The position numbers were made by a program, and so were the translations under genes. The notes under the pieces were generated by a model. That model ran no database searches and was not told the origin of the DNA. It was given only the letters and a program-made list of their open reading frames with translations. From Shinella zoogloeoides (GTDB lineage Bacteria; Pseudomonadota; Alphaproteobacteria; Rhizobiales; Rhizobiaceae): a stretch of DNA of 64,000 nucleotides. This document shows, piece after piece, positions 52,244 through 63,515 of this stretch (its first letter is position 1; each line of letters opens with the position of its first letter). The stretch lies in the NCBI RefSeq assembly GCF_033705735.1, contig NZ_CP131131.1:558001-622000 (forward strand), read 5' to 3'.

Positions 52244-52572
52244 TCGTTCTCGACTTCGAGGATCGTGCCGCTCGCTGCGTCCATCTCGATTTCGACGAGC
52301 TGTCCCTCGGGCGACAGGACTTTGAATTTATAGAGGAAGCGCCCGTGTTTCCGGCGCGGCTCCACGCGCACGATATCGCCCTTGAATCGCTGGCGCACGA
52401 TCTCGCGCAATTCGGCGAAGGGTTTGATTGTGCCCCTCGAGACCGCCTCCTGGGCAGCGTCGAGGGTGTGCCCGTCCGTGTCGTCGCCGTCATCGTCCGC
52501 ATGGGCGGCCACGCCGGCCGACAGGAGCCCGGCAAGGGAAAGGGCGGCGATGGACATGAGGAGGATACGCAT
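52240..52572 (-). CDS. Secreted PepSY domain protein
   Basis: 110 aa. Signal peptide MRILLMSIAALSLAGLLSAGVAAHA, then an acidic Asp/His stretch (DDDGDDTDGH) and a PepSY-like domain ending VLSPEGQLVEIEMDAASGTILEVENE. Such periplasmic proteins, made from the same transcript as a PhoQ-like kinase, often modulate it; the acidic patch could bind divalent metal. First gene of the minus-strand operon. Confidence 0.88.
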   Translation of the reverse strand: MRILLMSIAALSLAGLLSAGVAAHADDDGDDTDGHTLDAAQEAVSRGTIKPFAELREIVRQRFKGDIVRVEPRRKHGRFLYKFKVLSPEGQLVEIEMDAASGTILEVENE

Positions 52573-52594
52573 GATCGAAGCGTAGCACGCCGAG

Positions 52595-52624
52595 GCTGAA
52601 ATTTTGCTGACATTTCCCGTCAGC
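52595..52624. promoter_or_regulatory. Candidate OmpR-type box between divergent PepSY genes
   Basis: GCTGAAATTT (52595-52604) and GCTGACATTT (52606-52615) are direct repeats with an 11-base period, the spacing used by OmpR/PhoB regulators. The second repeat also begins an inverted repeat GCTGAC-N7-GTCAGC (52606-52624). It lies 23 bases upstream of the minus-strand PepSY start, and could serve both directions. Confidence 0.6.
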
Positions 52625-52701
52625 CATCGCTCAGCCACGGTTGCCTATGGTGCGTCCAGCGTCGGGGCAGGGTGCTCCGGCCGGCCACAAGGAGAAATTC
52701 C

Positions 52702-52980
52702 ATGAAGACATTCCTTCTCGCAACCGCCCTTCTGGGCTTGTTCGCCGCCGGTGCGGCCCGCGCCGAAGATGAAGGCAAGGGTTGCAACGTGCCGAAGGAC
52801 AAGTGGATGACCGAGGACGCCATGAAGGACAAGGCCAAGGCGATGGGCTTCGACGTCCGGCGGATAAAGGTCGAGAACGGCTGCTACGAAGTCTATGCGA
52901 TCGACGCCAAGGGCGCCAAGGTCGAGACAATCTTCAATCCGCAGACCGGCGAGCCCGTCGGCTCGGAAGGAGCGGAATGA
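52702..52980 (+). CDS. Small secreted PepSY domain protein
   Basis: 92 aa. Signal peptide MKTFLLATALLGLFAAGAARA, then CNVPKDKWMTEDAMKDKAKAMGFDVRRIKVENGCYEVYAIDAKGAKVETIFNPQTGEPV, the compact PepSY_2 pattern with two cysteines. Good ribosome site (AAGGAGAAA). Its stop overlaps the start of the cytochrome b-like gene. Divergent from the two-component operon and probably a target of that regulator. Confidence 0.9.
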   Translation: MKTFLLATALLGLFAAGAARAEDEGKGCNVPKDKWMTEDAMKDKAKAMGFDVRRIKVENGCYEVYAIDAKGAKVETIFNPQTGEPVGSEGAE

Positions 52981-53531
52981 TGGCGCCGCTCTCCCGAACC
53001 AGTGGGGCGGGGGAAAGCGTCAAGGTGTGGGACCCGCTCGTGCGGGTCTTTCACTGGTCGCTGGTCTGCCTCTTCGTTTTTTCCTTCGTTACCGGCGACG
53101 AATGGAAGAAGGCTCATATCCTTTCCGGCTATGCTATCGCCGGGCTGATCGCCTTGCGCCTTGCCTGGGGGCTGCTGGGGCCACATCACGCACGCTTCGC
53201 CAACTTCCTCTACGCCCCCACGACGATTCTAGCGTTCCTCCGTGACAGCCTCGCCTTCCGCGCCAAACGGTATCTCGGCCACAATCCGGCGGGTGGCGCT
53301 ATGGTCGTCCTGCTGCTCACTGCGGTGTCCGGCATCGTGACCACCGGTTATATGATGACCACGGATGCCTATTGGGGGGTCGGCTGGGTGGAGGATGTCC
53401 ACAAGGTCCTTGTCTATTCGACCATCGGGCTGGTCGCCCTGCATATCGCTGGCGTTGTTCTAGCCAGCGTCGAGCACCGGGAAAACCTCGTGCGTGCCAT
53501 GGTGACGGGAAGAAAGCGCCGCGAAGGTTGA
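52977..53531 (+). CDS. Cytochrome b561/Ni-Fe hydrogenase b-type domain membrane protein
   Basis: 184 aa (second ATG at 52980). VKVWDPLVRVFHWSLVCLFVFSF is the usual first helix with haem-ligand His, HILSGYAIAGLIALRLAWGLLGP the second, and HNPAGGAMVVLLLTAVSGIVTTGYMM and VHKVLVYSTIGLVALHIAGVVLASVEHRENLVRAM the last two with further His ligands. It shuttles electrons across the inner membrane, perhaps to the periplasmic PepSY partner encoded just before it. Confidence 0.92.
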   Translation: MMAPLSRTSGAGESVKVWDPLVRVFHWSLVCLFVFSFVTGDEWKKAHILSGYAIAGLIALRLAWGLLGPHHARFANFLYAPTTILAFLRDSLAFRAKRYLGHNPAGGAMVVLLLTAVSGIVTTGYMMTTDAYWGVGWVEDVHKVLVYSTIGLVALHIAGVVLASVEHRENLVRAMVTGRKRREG

Positions 53532-53555
53532 TGTGCGGTTGTCTATATGGCACCA

Positions 53556-53572
53556 TTTAGAATAGTTCTAAA
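53556..53572. promoter_or_regulatory. Irr-type iron control box (ICE motif)
   Basis: TTTAGAATAGTTCTAAA is a perfect 7-3-7 palindrome matching the rhizobial Irr/ICE consensus TTTAGAA-N3-TTCTAAA as I know it. It lies 56 bases upstream of the VIT-type transporter ATG. Irr is stable when iron is low, and at iron-efflux genes it acts as a repressor, so expression should rise when iron is plentiful. Confidence 0.75.
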
Positions 53573-53628
53573 TAAATAGCCTGACGTCATCATGCAACCA
53601 CAGTCGATCTGCTGAAATCGGAGATGCC

Positions 53629-54324
53629 ATGCGCGCCGTCCACAAGGAAAGCCACCTCATCGAACGTATCGGCTGGCTCCGCGCGGCGGTGCTGGGTGCC
53701 AATGACGGGCTGATCTCGACGTCGAGCCTCATCGTCGGTGTCGCGGCGGCGACCGCGGCATCGCAGGAAATCCTCGTCGCTGGTGTCGCCGGGTTGGTGG
53801 CTGGTGCGATGTCGATGGCGGCAGGGGAATATGTCTCCGTCAGCTCCCAGGCCGATACGGAACAGGCCGACATGGCGCGTGAGCGTCACGAGCTGGCCAC
53901 CCAGCCGGAGGCGGAGCTGGCAGAACTCGCCGCAATCTACGAGCAGCGCGGTGTCGCGCCGGATCTTGCCCGCCAGGTCGCCGAACAAATGATGGCGAAG
54001 GACGCCTTCGAAGCTCATGCACGGGACGAACTTGGCCTGTCGAGCCACGTAATGGCGCGGCCTGTCCAGGCGGCGCTGACGTCGGCGGCGACATTCGCGA
54101 CGGGCGCGGCCCTGCCGCTGGCGGTCGCCCTGCTGACGCCGTCGGGAACGGCCGTCTGGGCTGTGTCCGTTGCCTGTCTCATCGGGCTTGCCGTCCTCGG
54201 CGCGATCGGCGCGCGTGCCGGCGGTGCTGGCATCTGGCGGCCGACTGTCCGGGTCGTTTTCTGGGGCGCGGTCGCCATGGCGTCGACGGCGGCCATTGGC
54301 ACCCTCATCGGCCGGGCGATCTGA
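53629..54324 (+). CDS. VIT/CCC1-type iron or manganese transporter
   Basis: 231 aa. ERIGWLRAAVLGANDGLISTSSLIVGVAAA is the first-helix signature and GLVAGAMSMAAGEYVSVSSQADTEQADMARER the second, both lining the metal path. A cytoplasmic Glu-rich stretch (QPEAELAELAAIYEQRG) is the metal-binding domain. It has no N-terminal ferritin-like domain, unlike the Irr-controlled efflux protein MbfA. Three bases separate it from the P-type ATPase, and the Irr box lies in front. Confidence 0.93.
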   Translation: MRAVHKESHLIERIGWLRAAVLGANDGLISTSSLIVGVAAATAASQEILVAGVAGLVAGAMSMAAGEYVSVSSQADTEQADMARERHELATQPEAELAELAAIYEQRGVAPDLARQVAEQMMAKDAFEAHARDELGLSSHVMARPVQAALTSAATFATGAALPLAVALLTPSGTAVWAVSVACLIGLAVLGAIGARAGGAGIWRPTVRVVFWGAVAMASTAAIGTLIGRAI

Positions 54325-54326
54325 TC

Positions 54327-56303
54327 ATGAAACGTCTGTCGTTCGATACGCCGACGATGATGTCGCTGCTGACGGTGCTGGGCATGATCCTCGCCGCGGC
54401 CGGAACCTGGCCGCCGGTCGAGGGGCTTGCCGTTCTGCGCTGGCCCGGGCTGGCGCTCGTCTATGTCGCTGGTGGGGTGCCGGCCACGGGGAGCGCGCTT
54501 TTGGCCCTGTGGCGAGAGCATGTCCTGGACATCGATCTCTTGATGGTGGTCGCGGCAGTCGCGGCCGCAGTTGTCGGCGCGCCGTTCGAAGGCGCCGTGC
54601 TGCTGACGCTGTTCAGCGTATCGACGACGCTCGAGCATCAGGCGCTCGGACGTGCGCGCCGCGCCGTCGAGGCGCTGATGGCGTTGCGCCCCGAAACGGC
54701 GTTCCGCAGGCAGGCCGATGGCTCTGTCCTGGAAGTTCCCGCGGCGGAGCTGGCTGTTGGGGATGTGGTGATCCTGCGGCCCGGCGCTCGCGTGCCGGCC
54801 GATGGCGTCATCCTGCGGGGGCGCGGCGGCATCGATGAAGCCAATATCACCGGCGAATCCATGCCGGTCTCCAAGGAGGCGGGCCAGCAGGTGTTCGAGG
54901 CCACGGTCAATCTGGACGGCATTCTGGAGGTCGCGGTCGCAAGAACGATCGGTGACAGCACGATCGCCCGCATGATCCGGCTGGTCACGGAGGCCCAGGA
55001 GGCCAAGGCTCCATCCGAGCGTTTCAGCGCCTGGTTCGGGCAGCGCTATACTGTCGCCGTCCTTCTGGGTGCAGCTCTCGCCTTCGCTGTTTTCTATGGG
55101 ATCGGGCGCGATTGGGAGCCGGCGCTCTATCGCGCTGCGACCCTGCTGGTCGCGGCCAGCCCCTGCGCGATCGTCATATCGGTGCCCGCGGCGATCCTAT
55201 CGGCACTCTCGGCGGCCGCGCGGGGCGGCGTGTTGTTCAAGGGCGGCGGCGCGCTTGAAACGCTGGCCGCCGTTGATGTCTTCGCCTTCGACAAGACAGG
55301 CACGCTCACCAACGGCCGGGCGGCCGTGACGCGGATCGTCGCGTTGGACGGGGACGAACGCGGCTTCCTGTCGCTGCTGGCCGGGCTCGAAGCCCATTCC
55401 GAGCATCACGTCGCCGCGGCGATCCGCCGGGAGGCGGCCGCGCGGGATATAGAGCCGGCGCGTGTCGCGGATGTCAGCGCTCGCCCGAGCGCCGGAATCG
55501 TCGGCACGGATGCGCTTGGCGTGCTCTGGGCTGGAAACCTCCATCTCGTCCGAGACATGGGGGCTTCTGTCGACCGTATTCAGCTTCAGGAACTCACCGA
55601 CAGTGCCGAAACCGTCGTCTATCTGGGGCGTGGAGAAAACATCCTCGGCGCCGTCAGCGTGGCGGACGAGGCGCGGGCAAGCTCTGCCCCGGCGCTTGCG
55701 GCCCTGCGCGCCGACGGCGTGCGCCGCATCGTCATGATGACCGGTGACCGTCGGTCGGTGGCGTTGCGGATCGGCGCGGGGCTCGGCCTCGCTCCCGATG
55801 AGATTCATGCCGAAATGCTACCGCAGGACAAAGTGCTCCATGTGGGGGAACTGGCGGGCGGCGGCACCGTGGCCTTCGTCGGCGACGGCGTCAACGACGC
55901 GGCCGCTCTTGCCCGCGCCGATGTCGGCATCGCCATGGGGGCAGCCGGCTCGGAGGTCGCCCTTCAGGCGGCCGATGTGGCTCTGCTGTCGGAAGACATG
56001 AAGAAATTGGCCGATGCGCACCGGCTGGCGCGCCGGACCGCGGCGGTCATCCGGCAGAACCTTGTCGTCGCGATCGGTGCCATGCTGGTGCTGGTGACGG
56101 GCGGATTATTCTTCGATCTGCCGTTGCCACTAGCAGTGGTTGGACATGAAGGCGGGACCGTGCTCGTGGTCCTCAACGGCCTGCGCCTGTTGTCGGACCC
56201 GATCCGGTGGCCTGTGGACGCGAGCAGATTCTCCCGTCCTTCAGGGGAGCGGCCGATGGCGGCGCCCACTTCGGCCGCATCGCCCGCCGATGGGCCGGTG
56301 TAA
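54327..56303 (+). CDS. P1B-4-type heavy-metal P-type ATPase
   Basis: 658 aa. ITGESMPVSKEAG (actuator), SPCAIVISVPAA (metal site in the membrane), DKTGTLT (phosphorylated Asp), MMTGDRRSVA and GDGVNDAAALARADVGIAMG are intact. HEGGTVLVVLNGLRLL in the last helix region marks the P1B-4 group, which exports Fe(II), Co(II) or Zn(II). There is no N-terminal metal-binding domain. The nucleotide-domain HP dipeptide common in P1B enzymes reads HH (SEHHVAAAI). Paired with a VIT transporter under an Irr box, iron efflux is the best guess. Confidence 0.9.
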   Translation: MKRLSFDTPTMMSLLTVLGMILAAAGTWPPVEGLAVLRWPGLALVYVAGGVPATGSALLALWREHVLDIDLLMVVAAVAAAVVGAPFEGAVLLTLFSVSTTLEHQALGRARRAVEALMALRPETAFRRQADGSVLEVPAAELAVGDVVILRPGARVPADGVILRGRGGIDEANITGESMPVSKEAGQQVFEATVNLDGILEVAVARTIGDSTIARMIRLVTEAQEAKAPSERFSAWFGQRYTVAVLLGAALAFAVFYGIGRDWEPALYRAATLLVAASPCAIVISVPAAILSALSAAARGGVLFKGGGALETLAAVDVFAFDKTGTLTNGRAAVTRIVALDGDERGFLSLLAGLEAHSEHHVAAAIRREAAARDIEPARVADVSARPSAGIVGTDALGVLWAGNLHLVRDMGASVDRIQLQELTDSAETVVYLGRGENILGAVSVADEARASSAPALAALRADGVRRIVMMTGDRRSVALRIGAGLGLAPDEIHAEMLPQDKVLHVGELAGGGTVAFVGDGVNDAAALARADVGIAMGAAGSEVALQAADVALLSEDMKKLADAHRLARRTAAVIRQNLVVAIGAMLVLVTGGLFFDLPLPLAVVGHEGGTVLVVLNGLRLLSDPIRWPVDASRFSRPSGERPMAAPTSAASPADGPV

Positions 56304-56323
56304 GCGCCGGCCGCGCCCAATGG

Positions 56324-57049
56324 TCAGCAGGACAGGAAGCGATTGCGGGTATTCTCATCGAGAAGCAGCCGCGTGATGCCGCCGAAAGCCCATTCCCGCA
56401 GGCGGCTATGGCCATAGGCACCGGTGACGATGATATCTGCATCGCTCGCGTCGATGACTTGTAGGAAGCCGATTGTTTCGTCGGCGCTTTTGATCATCTG
56501 CGGCCTCGCTTTCACATTATGCTGGGCGAGATAGGTGACGATCTCGGTGAGACTCTGTATCTCGGCTGGTGTGGGCTCCGGGGAAACAGACACGACGGCA
56601 ACATCATAGGCGACGGAGAGCAGGGGAAGCGCATCCGCGATTGCGCGGCGGGCTTCACGGGTGTCTTTCCAGCCGACGACGATCTTTCTTGCCGGAAGCG
56701 CGTGCTGGCCGCTTCGGATCACCAGCAGGGGACGTCCTGCGCGCAGCACGACGGTTGCCGGGTCCGCCCGGTTTCCGGCCGCCATCAGAACGAGATCGGC
56801 GATGCGGGCGGCGGTCACGACCGCCTCGGTCGGCGTCGTCGCTTCCCCGCGCCATTCGGCCTCGATCCGGTTTGCCGCCAGATGAAGGAACGCGGCGCGA
56901 ATCTCCTCCGCGTGCTTCTTGGGCGTTTCGGTGGCGCAAAGCCCGATGAGCCGTGCACCCGAGCGGGACGCCAGATCGATTGCGGCGCGCATGATCGGCT
57001 CAGCGGGCTGGTCGATATCGAGATTGACCAGAATGGATCGATAAGCCAT
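56324..57049 (-). CDS. Universal stress protein (two UspA-like halves)
   Basis: 241 aa from ATG 57049, which gives the normal MAYRSILVNLD start; the frame opens 25 codons earlier. The second half has VVGWKDTREARRAIADALPLL and ADIIVTGAYGHSRLREWAFGGITRLLLDE, the ATP-binding-type Usp motif; the first half is more diverged. It is divergent from the ydcH remnant with a FixK/FNR box between, 62 bases upstream of this start, which suits induction under oxygen limitation. Confidence 0.92.
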   Translation of the reverse strand: MAYRSILVNLDIDQPAEPIMRAAIDLASRSGARLIGLCATETPKKHAEEIRAAFLHLAANRIEAEWRGEATTPTEAVVTAARIADLVLMAAGNRADPATVVLRAGRPLLVIRSGQHALPARKIVVGWKDTREARRAIADALPLLSVAYDVAVVSVSPEPTPAEIQSLTEIVTYLAQHNVKARPQMIKSADETIGFLQVIDASDADIIVTGAYGHSRLREWAFGGITRLLLDENTRNRFLSC

Positions 57050-57110
57050 GTGTGCATTCCTCCGTTCAAGGCAAGTGTCGAAGAGCATAATGCCGATCGC
57101 GAAGCACATA

Positions 57111-57124
57111 TTGACCTCGGTCAA
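57111..57124. promoter_or_regulatory. FixK/FNR-type box
   Basis: TTGACCTCGGTCAA is a perfect TTGAC-N4-GTCAA palindrome, the form bound by FixK/FNR/Anr regulators. Its centre lies 68 bases before the universal stress protein start, leaving room for a TSS about 41 bases downstream of the centre and a short leader. Confidence 0.75.
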
Positions 57125-57238
57125 AATATCGCGTGGCGCATCGCCAATCGATTTTTAGGCCTTCGTGCCGTTGACCGAAATCAACGCCTGAAACAAAGTC
57201 CTCCGAATTCTGCCATGATGATTGTTACGGAGGCAGAT

Positions 57239-57477
57239 ATGTCGAACACACTCCACACTTTGGCGAAGAATTTCGTGGCCAGGCGGATTGAATCCGTGTC
57301 CTGAAGGTCGCCGATCCGGCTTTTGCTGACCTACTGGGGGACTACGACGCGGTGAACGACAACATTCATCTCGCGGTGATGAATGTCGCTCCGGTCGGGC
57401 AGGGTCATGAGATGATGCGCCGCAAACAGCGCCTCGCCATCGAAGACCGGATCATGGAAGCGCTTCAAGGCGCCTGA
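57239..57477 (+). pseudogene. ydcH (DUF465) gene broken by a frameshift
   Basis: From ATG 57239 (with GGAGGCAGAT in front) the frame reads MSNTLHTLAKNFVARRIESVS and stops at 57302. In the +2 frame the sequence continues from 57301 as LKVADPAFADLLGDYDAVND and on to RRKQRLAIEDRIMEALQGA with a stop at 57475. Joined at VLK this is a full-length DUF465 protein of about 78 residues. Insertion of two bases or loss of one near GTGTCCTG explains it; a sequencing error or recoding cannot be excluded. Confidence 0.75.
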
Positions 57478-57504
57478 CGTTCAGCCGGCAGAGGGCGAGA
57501 CCGG

Positions 57505-58620
57505 TCAGCCGCGCCGTCCCGCTTCCAGCAGCGCCTTGCCGTGGATCGCAAGCATGCGCTCCTCATTCGTCGGGATGATCAAGGTCTGGAACGGCGGTAG
57601 GAACTTCAGCCGGACGAGGATCGCATCCCGAACCGGCCCCGCGTTTTCCCCGACCCCCCCGGTAAAGACGAAGGCGTCGAGTCCACCCATGGACACAGCC
57701 ATCATCGCCGTGAACTGCGCTACCTTCAGGGCAAAATAGTCGAGGGCGAAGCCGGCTCTTGAATCCGTGCTTTCGAGCAAGGTCTTCACGTCGTTGCTGA
57801 GGCCGGACAGACCCTTCAGGCCGGATCGTTCGTAAAGTGCGTGTTCTACCTCGTCAGCGCTCATGCCGAGCTGACGCAGCATGTAGGTAACTGCGCCGGG
57901 ATCGATTGCGCCGGTGCGGCTTCCCATCGGTAGACCGTCGAGCGCGGTCATGCCCATCGTCGTGTCGACGCTGATGCCGTCCCTGAGGGCGCACAGGCTC
58001 GCGCCGTTGCCGAGATGCCCCACCACGACCCGGCCGCGTGCGAGATCGGGATGTTCGCTTGCAAGCACACGGGAAATCCACTCGTAGGACAGCCCATGGA
58101 AGCCATAACGGCGGATGCCTTGGGCCCGTAGCGAGGCATCGACCGCAAAAGCCTGGAAAAGCGGCGCATGGCCGGCATGAAAGGCGGTATCGAAACAAGC
58201 GATATCCGGGGCGTCCGAGAGGCGGTCCGAAGCTGCGATGCCCGCAAGGTTGTAGGGCTGGTGCAATGGCGCGAGCGGCGCTAGCGCCGCAAGCCGCCGC
58301 AGGATTTGGGGCGTGACGATGACGGGCGCGACGAAATCGGCGCCGCCATGCACGATTCGGTGTACCGTCGCCACCATGCGCCAGGCATCGTCGTACCGGT
58401 CGATGAGATCGATCACCGCGCCCATGGCGGTCTCGTGGTCGTTGGCGGCAAGCGCCCTGTCGATATGAACGTCGCCCGCCGTAATTGTCGCGCTCAGTCT
58501 TGCCTCGGTGCCTATGCCGGTGACCTTGCCCTTGGCAAGCTTGTCGAGCGCATCGTATCCGAAGATCTCGAATTTCAGGCTCGAGGACCCCGTATTGAGA
58601 ACGAGCAATACATTCATCAT
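57505..58620 (-). CDS. ackA: Acetate kinase
   Basis: 371 aa. NTGSSSLKFEIFG at the start, HRIVHGG, DTAFHAGHAP, RRYGFHGLSYEWI, HLGNGASLCA and FTGGVGENAGPVRDAI are the acetokinase blocks in order, with the ATP-binding and catalytic Arg/His/Glu residues. At 371 residues it is a little shorter than the usual 400. It makes ATP from acetyl phosphate and is coupled by overlapping start/stop to pta, which supplies that substrate. Confidence 0.93.
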   Translation of the reverse strand: MMNVLLVLNTGSSSLKFEIFGYDALDKLAKGKVTGIGTEARLSATITAGDVHIDRALAANDHETAMGAVIDLIDRYDDAWRMVATVHRIVHGGADFVAPVIVTPQILRRLAALAPLAPLHQPYNLAGIAASDRLSDAPDIACFDTAFHAGHAPLFQAFAVDASLRAQGIRRYGFHGLSYEWISRVLASEHPDLARGRVVVGHLGNGASLCALRDGISVDTTMGMTALDGLPMGSRTGAIDPGAVTYMLRQLGMSADEVEHALYERSGLKGLSGLSNDVKTLLESTDSRAGFALDYFALKVAQFTAMMAVSMGGLDAFVFTGGVGENAGPVRDAILVRLKFLPPFQTLIIPTNEERMLAIHGKALLEAGRRG

Positions 58621-59546
58621 TTGATGCGGCCTTTGGCGCGGGCATCCGCGAGCAGGCAGGCAAGGGCGGAGGACAATAGGCGTGTGCGCTGGTCGTCGGC
58701 CCGGCTCGTCAGGACGATGGGAACACGGGCGCCCAGCACGATACCGGCCGCCTCCGCCCCGCCGAGGAACGTGAGCTGCTTTGCCAGCATGTTGCCGGCT
58801 TCGATATCGGGAACGAGAAGGATGTCGGCATCGCCGGCGACAGCCGACACGATGCCTTTCTCCCGCGCCGCCTGCGGGCTGATCGCATTGTCGAAGGCAA
58901 GGGGACCGTCGATCAGGCAGCCGGTTATCTGCCGGCGGTCCGCCATCTTGCAGAGCGCGGCTGCGTCCAGGGTCGCTTGCATCTTGGGATTGACTGTTTC
59001 CACCGCCGCGAGAATGGCGACCTTCGGTGGTCGCGCCTCGCCAAACACCACGCACCAGAGATCAACGGCGTTCTGGATGATATCGGCCTTCACTGGAAGA
59101 TCGGGCAGGATATTAACGGCGGCGTCGGTAATCATGAACGGCTTCGGATAGGAAGCGATGCTCATGAGGTAACAATGGGAGATGCGCCGCTCCGTGCGCA
59201 GCCCGGCGCCGGCCTTCACGATCTCGCCCAGAAGTTCGTCCGTGTGCAGCGAGCCCTTCATGATGGCGCTCACATTGCCACCCGCGGCCAGTTCCGCCGC
59301 CTTGGCCGCGGCCGCATGGCTATGCTCAGTGTTGACGATCTCCCACCCTGCTATATCAATCCCGGCCTCTCTGGCCGCCTCGGCTATCCGCGCCGCAGGC
59401 CCAATGAGCACCGGCGCGATCAGGCCTTCCCGCATCGCCTCGAAACCGGCCGCAATCACGTTGGCCTTCACTGGATGCACGATCGCCGTACAGGTGGGCG
59501 GCAGCTTGCGGCAAAGGGCCAGAATCGCATCTGTCTGTCCACTCAT
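58617..59546 (-). CDS. pta: Phosphate acetyl/butyryltransferase family protein
   Basis: 309 aa. This is the short, single-domain form: LIGPAARIAEAAREAGI, AAAKAAELAAGGNVSAIMKGSLHTDELLGEIVKA, ERRISHCYLM and LTFLGGAEAAGIVLGARVPIVLTSRADD are family landmarks. It converts acetyl-CoA (or a longer acyl-CoA) and phosphate to acyl phosphate. Start at 59546 is chosen because the family begins near the acyl-CoA core; the longer open frame upstream has no family match. A FixK/FNR box lies about 260 bases upstream. Confidence 0.9.
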   Translation of the reverse strand: MSGQTDAILALCRKLPPTCTAIVHPVKANVIAAGFEAMREGLIAPVLIGPAARIAEAAREAGIDIAGWEIVNTEHSHAAAAKAAELAAGGNVSAIMKGSLHTDELLGEIVKAGAGLRTERRISHCYLMSIASYPKPFMITDAAVNILPDLPVKADIIQNAVDLWCVVFGEARPPKVAILAAVETVNPKMQATLDAAALCKMADRRQITGCLIDGPLAFDNAISPQAAREKGIVSAVAGDADILLVPDIEAGNMLAKQLTFLGGAEAAGIVLGARVPIVLTSRADDQRTRLLSSALACLLADARAKGRIK

Positions 59547-62173
<2,627 letters not shown>

Positions 62174-62987
62174 CAAAGAGGTGTGGTGCCATCGTTCGCC
62201 GCTGCACCTCAATTCGGCAACGCTTCTTGGATATTCGCGATCAATGCCGAAGACTTCGATAAAACGGCTGCGTGGTCCCGCTGCGGTGAGTTTGTTCAGT
62301 GCATCGTGCGCCGTCCGGAATTCATAGCCCTCCCTGAACGCGCAGGAAGTCGATGATGCGCCCTAGACCGTCCCCATGCTTCCTTCGGCGACCATCATAT
62401 GCACGGCCTTGAAGGCGTACGCTTGTACACCAAGCTCAAGACCATCACGACCCGCTGGCCGACTGGCATCCGTTCAGGCGCGGATTTCGTCATGCCGACG
62501 ATGCGATAGGGCCAGACGTCGGGATATTGCGCCGCCGAGGTCACACTCGGCGGTGTATCTCACGGTACGTTTATCGGTGGTCTTGCAACAGCAGGCTCCA
62601 CCCTGAATGGAGCCGCCACATGTCCGGAGGTTGATGGCGCGGAACTTGTCGATCTCGCAATTTTTCCCGACGAGGGAAACTCCATCTTGCCTGAAATAGA
62701 CATAGTGCTCACCACTATCCCGCATCTCATCGGAGGAGATTCGAACTGCACCTATGTGTTCCGAACACACTGTTGAAGTCTGCTTTCTCGACCTCGTTCT
62801 CCACAAGCGGACTATCAGCTCACGGCCCCAAATCGGATATCTAGCGTGCGCAAGCTGAAGTGCACAACCGGCCCATATTGGTACTCAATGTATCGACCTA
62901 CTGCTATTCGGGATATTCAGAAAGTTCTGCGGTCATGCACCGCTAGCGCCGCGCGAATAGATGACTATAGTCAAATGGCCGCCTCCG
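62174..62987. other. Gene-poor stretch, unrecognised
   Basis: About 800 bases between the chemoreceptor and the toxin gene. The longest frame that might code is on the minus strand, 62474-62806 (110 codons; includes EHYVYFRQDGVSLVGKNCEI and several Cys), with no start signal or family I recognise. Neighbouring frames give short plausible pieces, which suggests decayed sequence rather than an intact gene. Confidence 0.45.
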
Positions 62988-63515
62988 TCAGAGAAGGCCT
63001 TTGGCCTTGAGGTCGGCGGCGAAGGTTGCGAGCGGCATGACCAGCGTGAGGGGACTGTTTTTGAGCGGCTCGGCCCCGTAGCTGGCATACCATTTGGCCG
63101 CCCGCACCCCCTTTGCGTCGATGATCAGCAACGCGCCGCCAGCCTCGGTGGCGACCCGCAGGCAGCGCAACGCAACGGCCGCGAGGAGTTGGCCACCCAA
63201 GCCGTGGCCGGCTACCTTCACGTCGGTCGCAATGCGTGCCAGCTTGAAACCGGAAACCTCGTGCTGGGCCAATCCTTTCGTCATCGACGCCGGCACTAGC
63301 TCATGGGCTATGGCGGAGGGGGCAACGGTGTAGAAGCCGAGCACGCGATTGGGCGTGGCGACGTCGATTGCGCAGAAAGTCTTTGAAGCATTTTGTTCGT
63401 GGCTTTGACGCGCGTAGCGCCGGAAAAACTCGTTCATCGCCGGATCGCCGCAGTCGAAAGACTGACGATCATGCGACTTCGCGATGGCTTCTTCTCTCCA
63501 TGTGGGCAGTGTCAT
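62988..63515 (-). CDS. tacT: GNAT-family toxin of a TacAT-type toxin-antitoxin pair
   Basis: 175 aa. LGFYTVAPSAIAHELVPASMTKGLAQHEVSGFKLARIATDVKVAGHGLGGQLLAAVALRCL is the GNAT acetyl-CoA-binding region, with the R/QxxGxG/A pattern at AGHGLGG. AKWYASYGAEPLKNSPLTLVMPLATF closes the fold with the catalytic Tyr. TacT-like toxins acetylate the amino group of aminoacyl-tRNA and stop translation. It overlaps its antitoxin gene by four bases. Confidence 0.92.
   Translation of the reverse strand: MTLPTWREEAIAKSHDRQSFDCGDPAMNEFFRRYARQSHEQNASKTFCAIDVATPNRVLGFYTVAPSAIAHELVPASMTKGLAQHEVSGFKLARIATDVKVAGHGLGGQLLAAVALRCLRVATEAGGALLIIDAKGVRAAKWYASYGAEPLKNSPLTLVMPLATFAADLKAKGLL

Noticed and set aside
62474..62806. 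110-codon minus-strand ORF with several Cys
   Set aside because: Some segments look protein-like but there is no ribosome site, signal peptide or known family, and adjacent frames carry equally plausible fragments.
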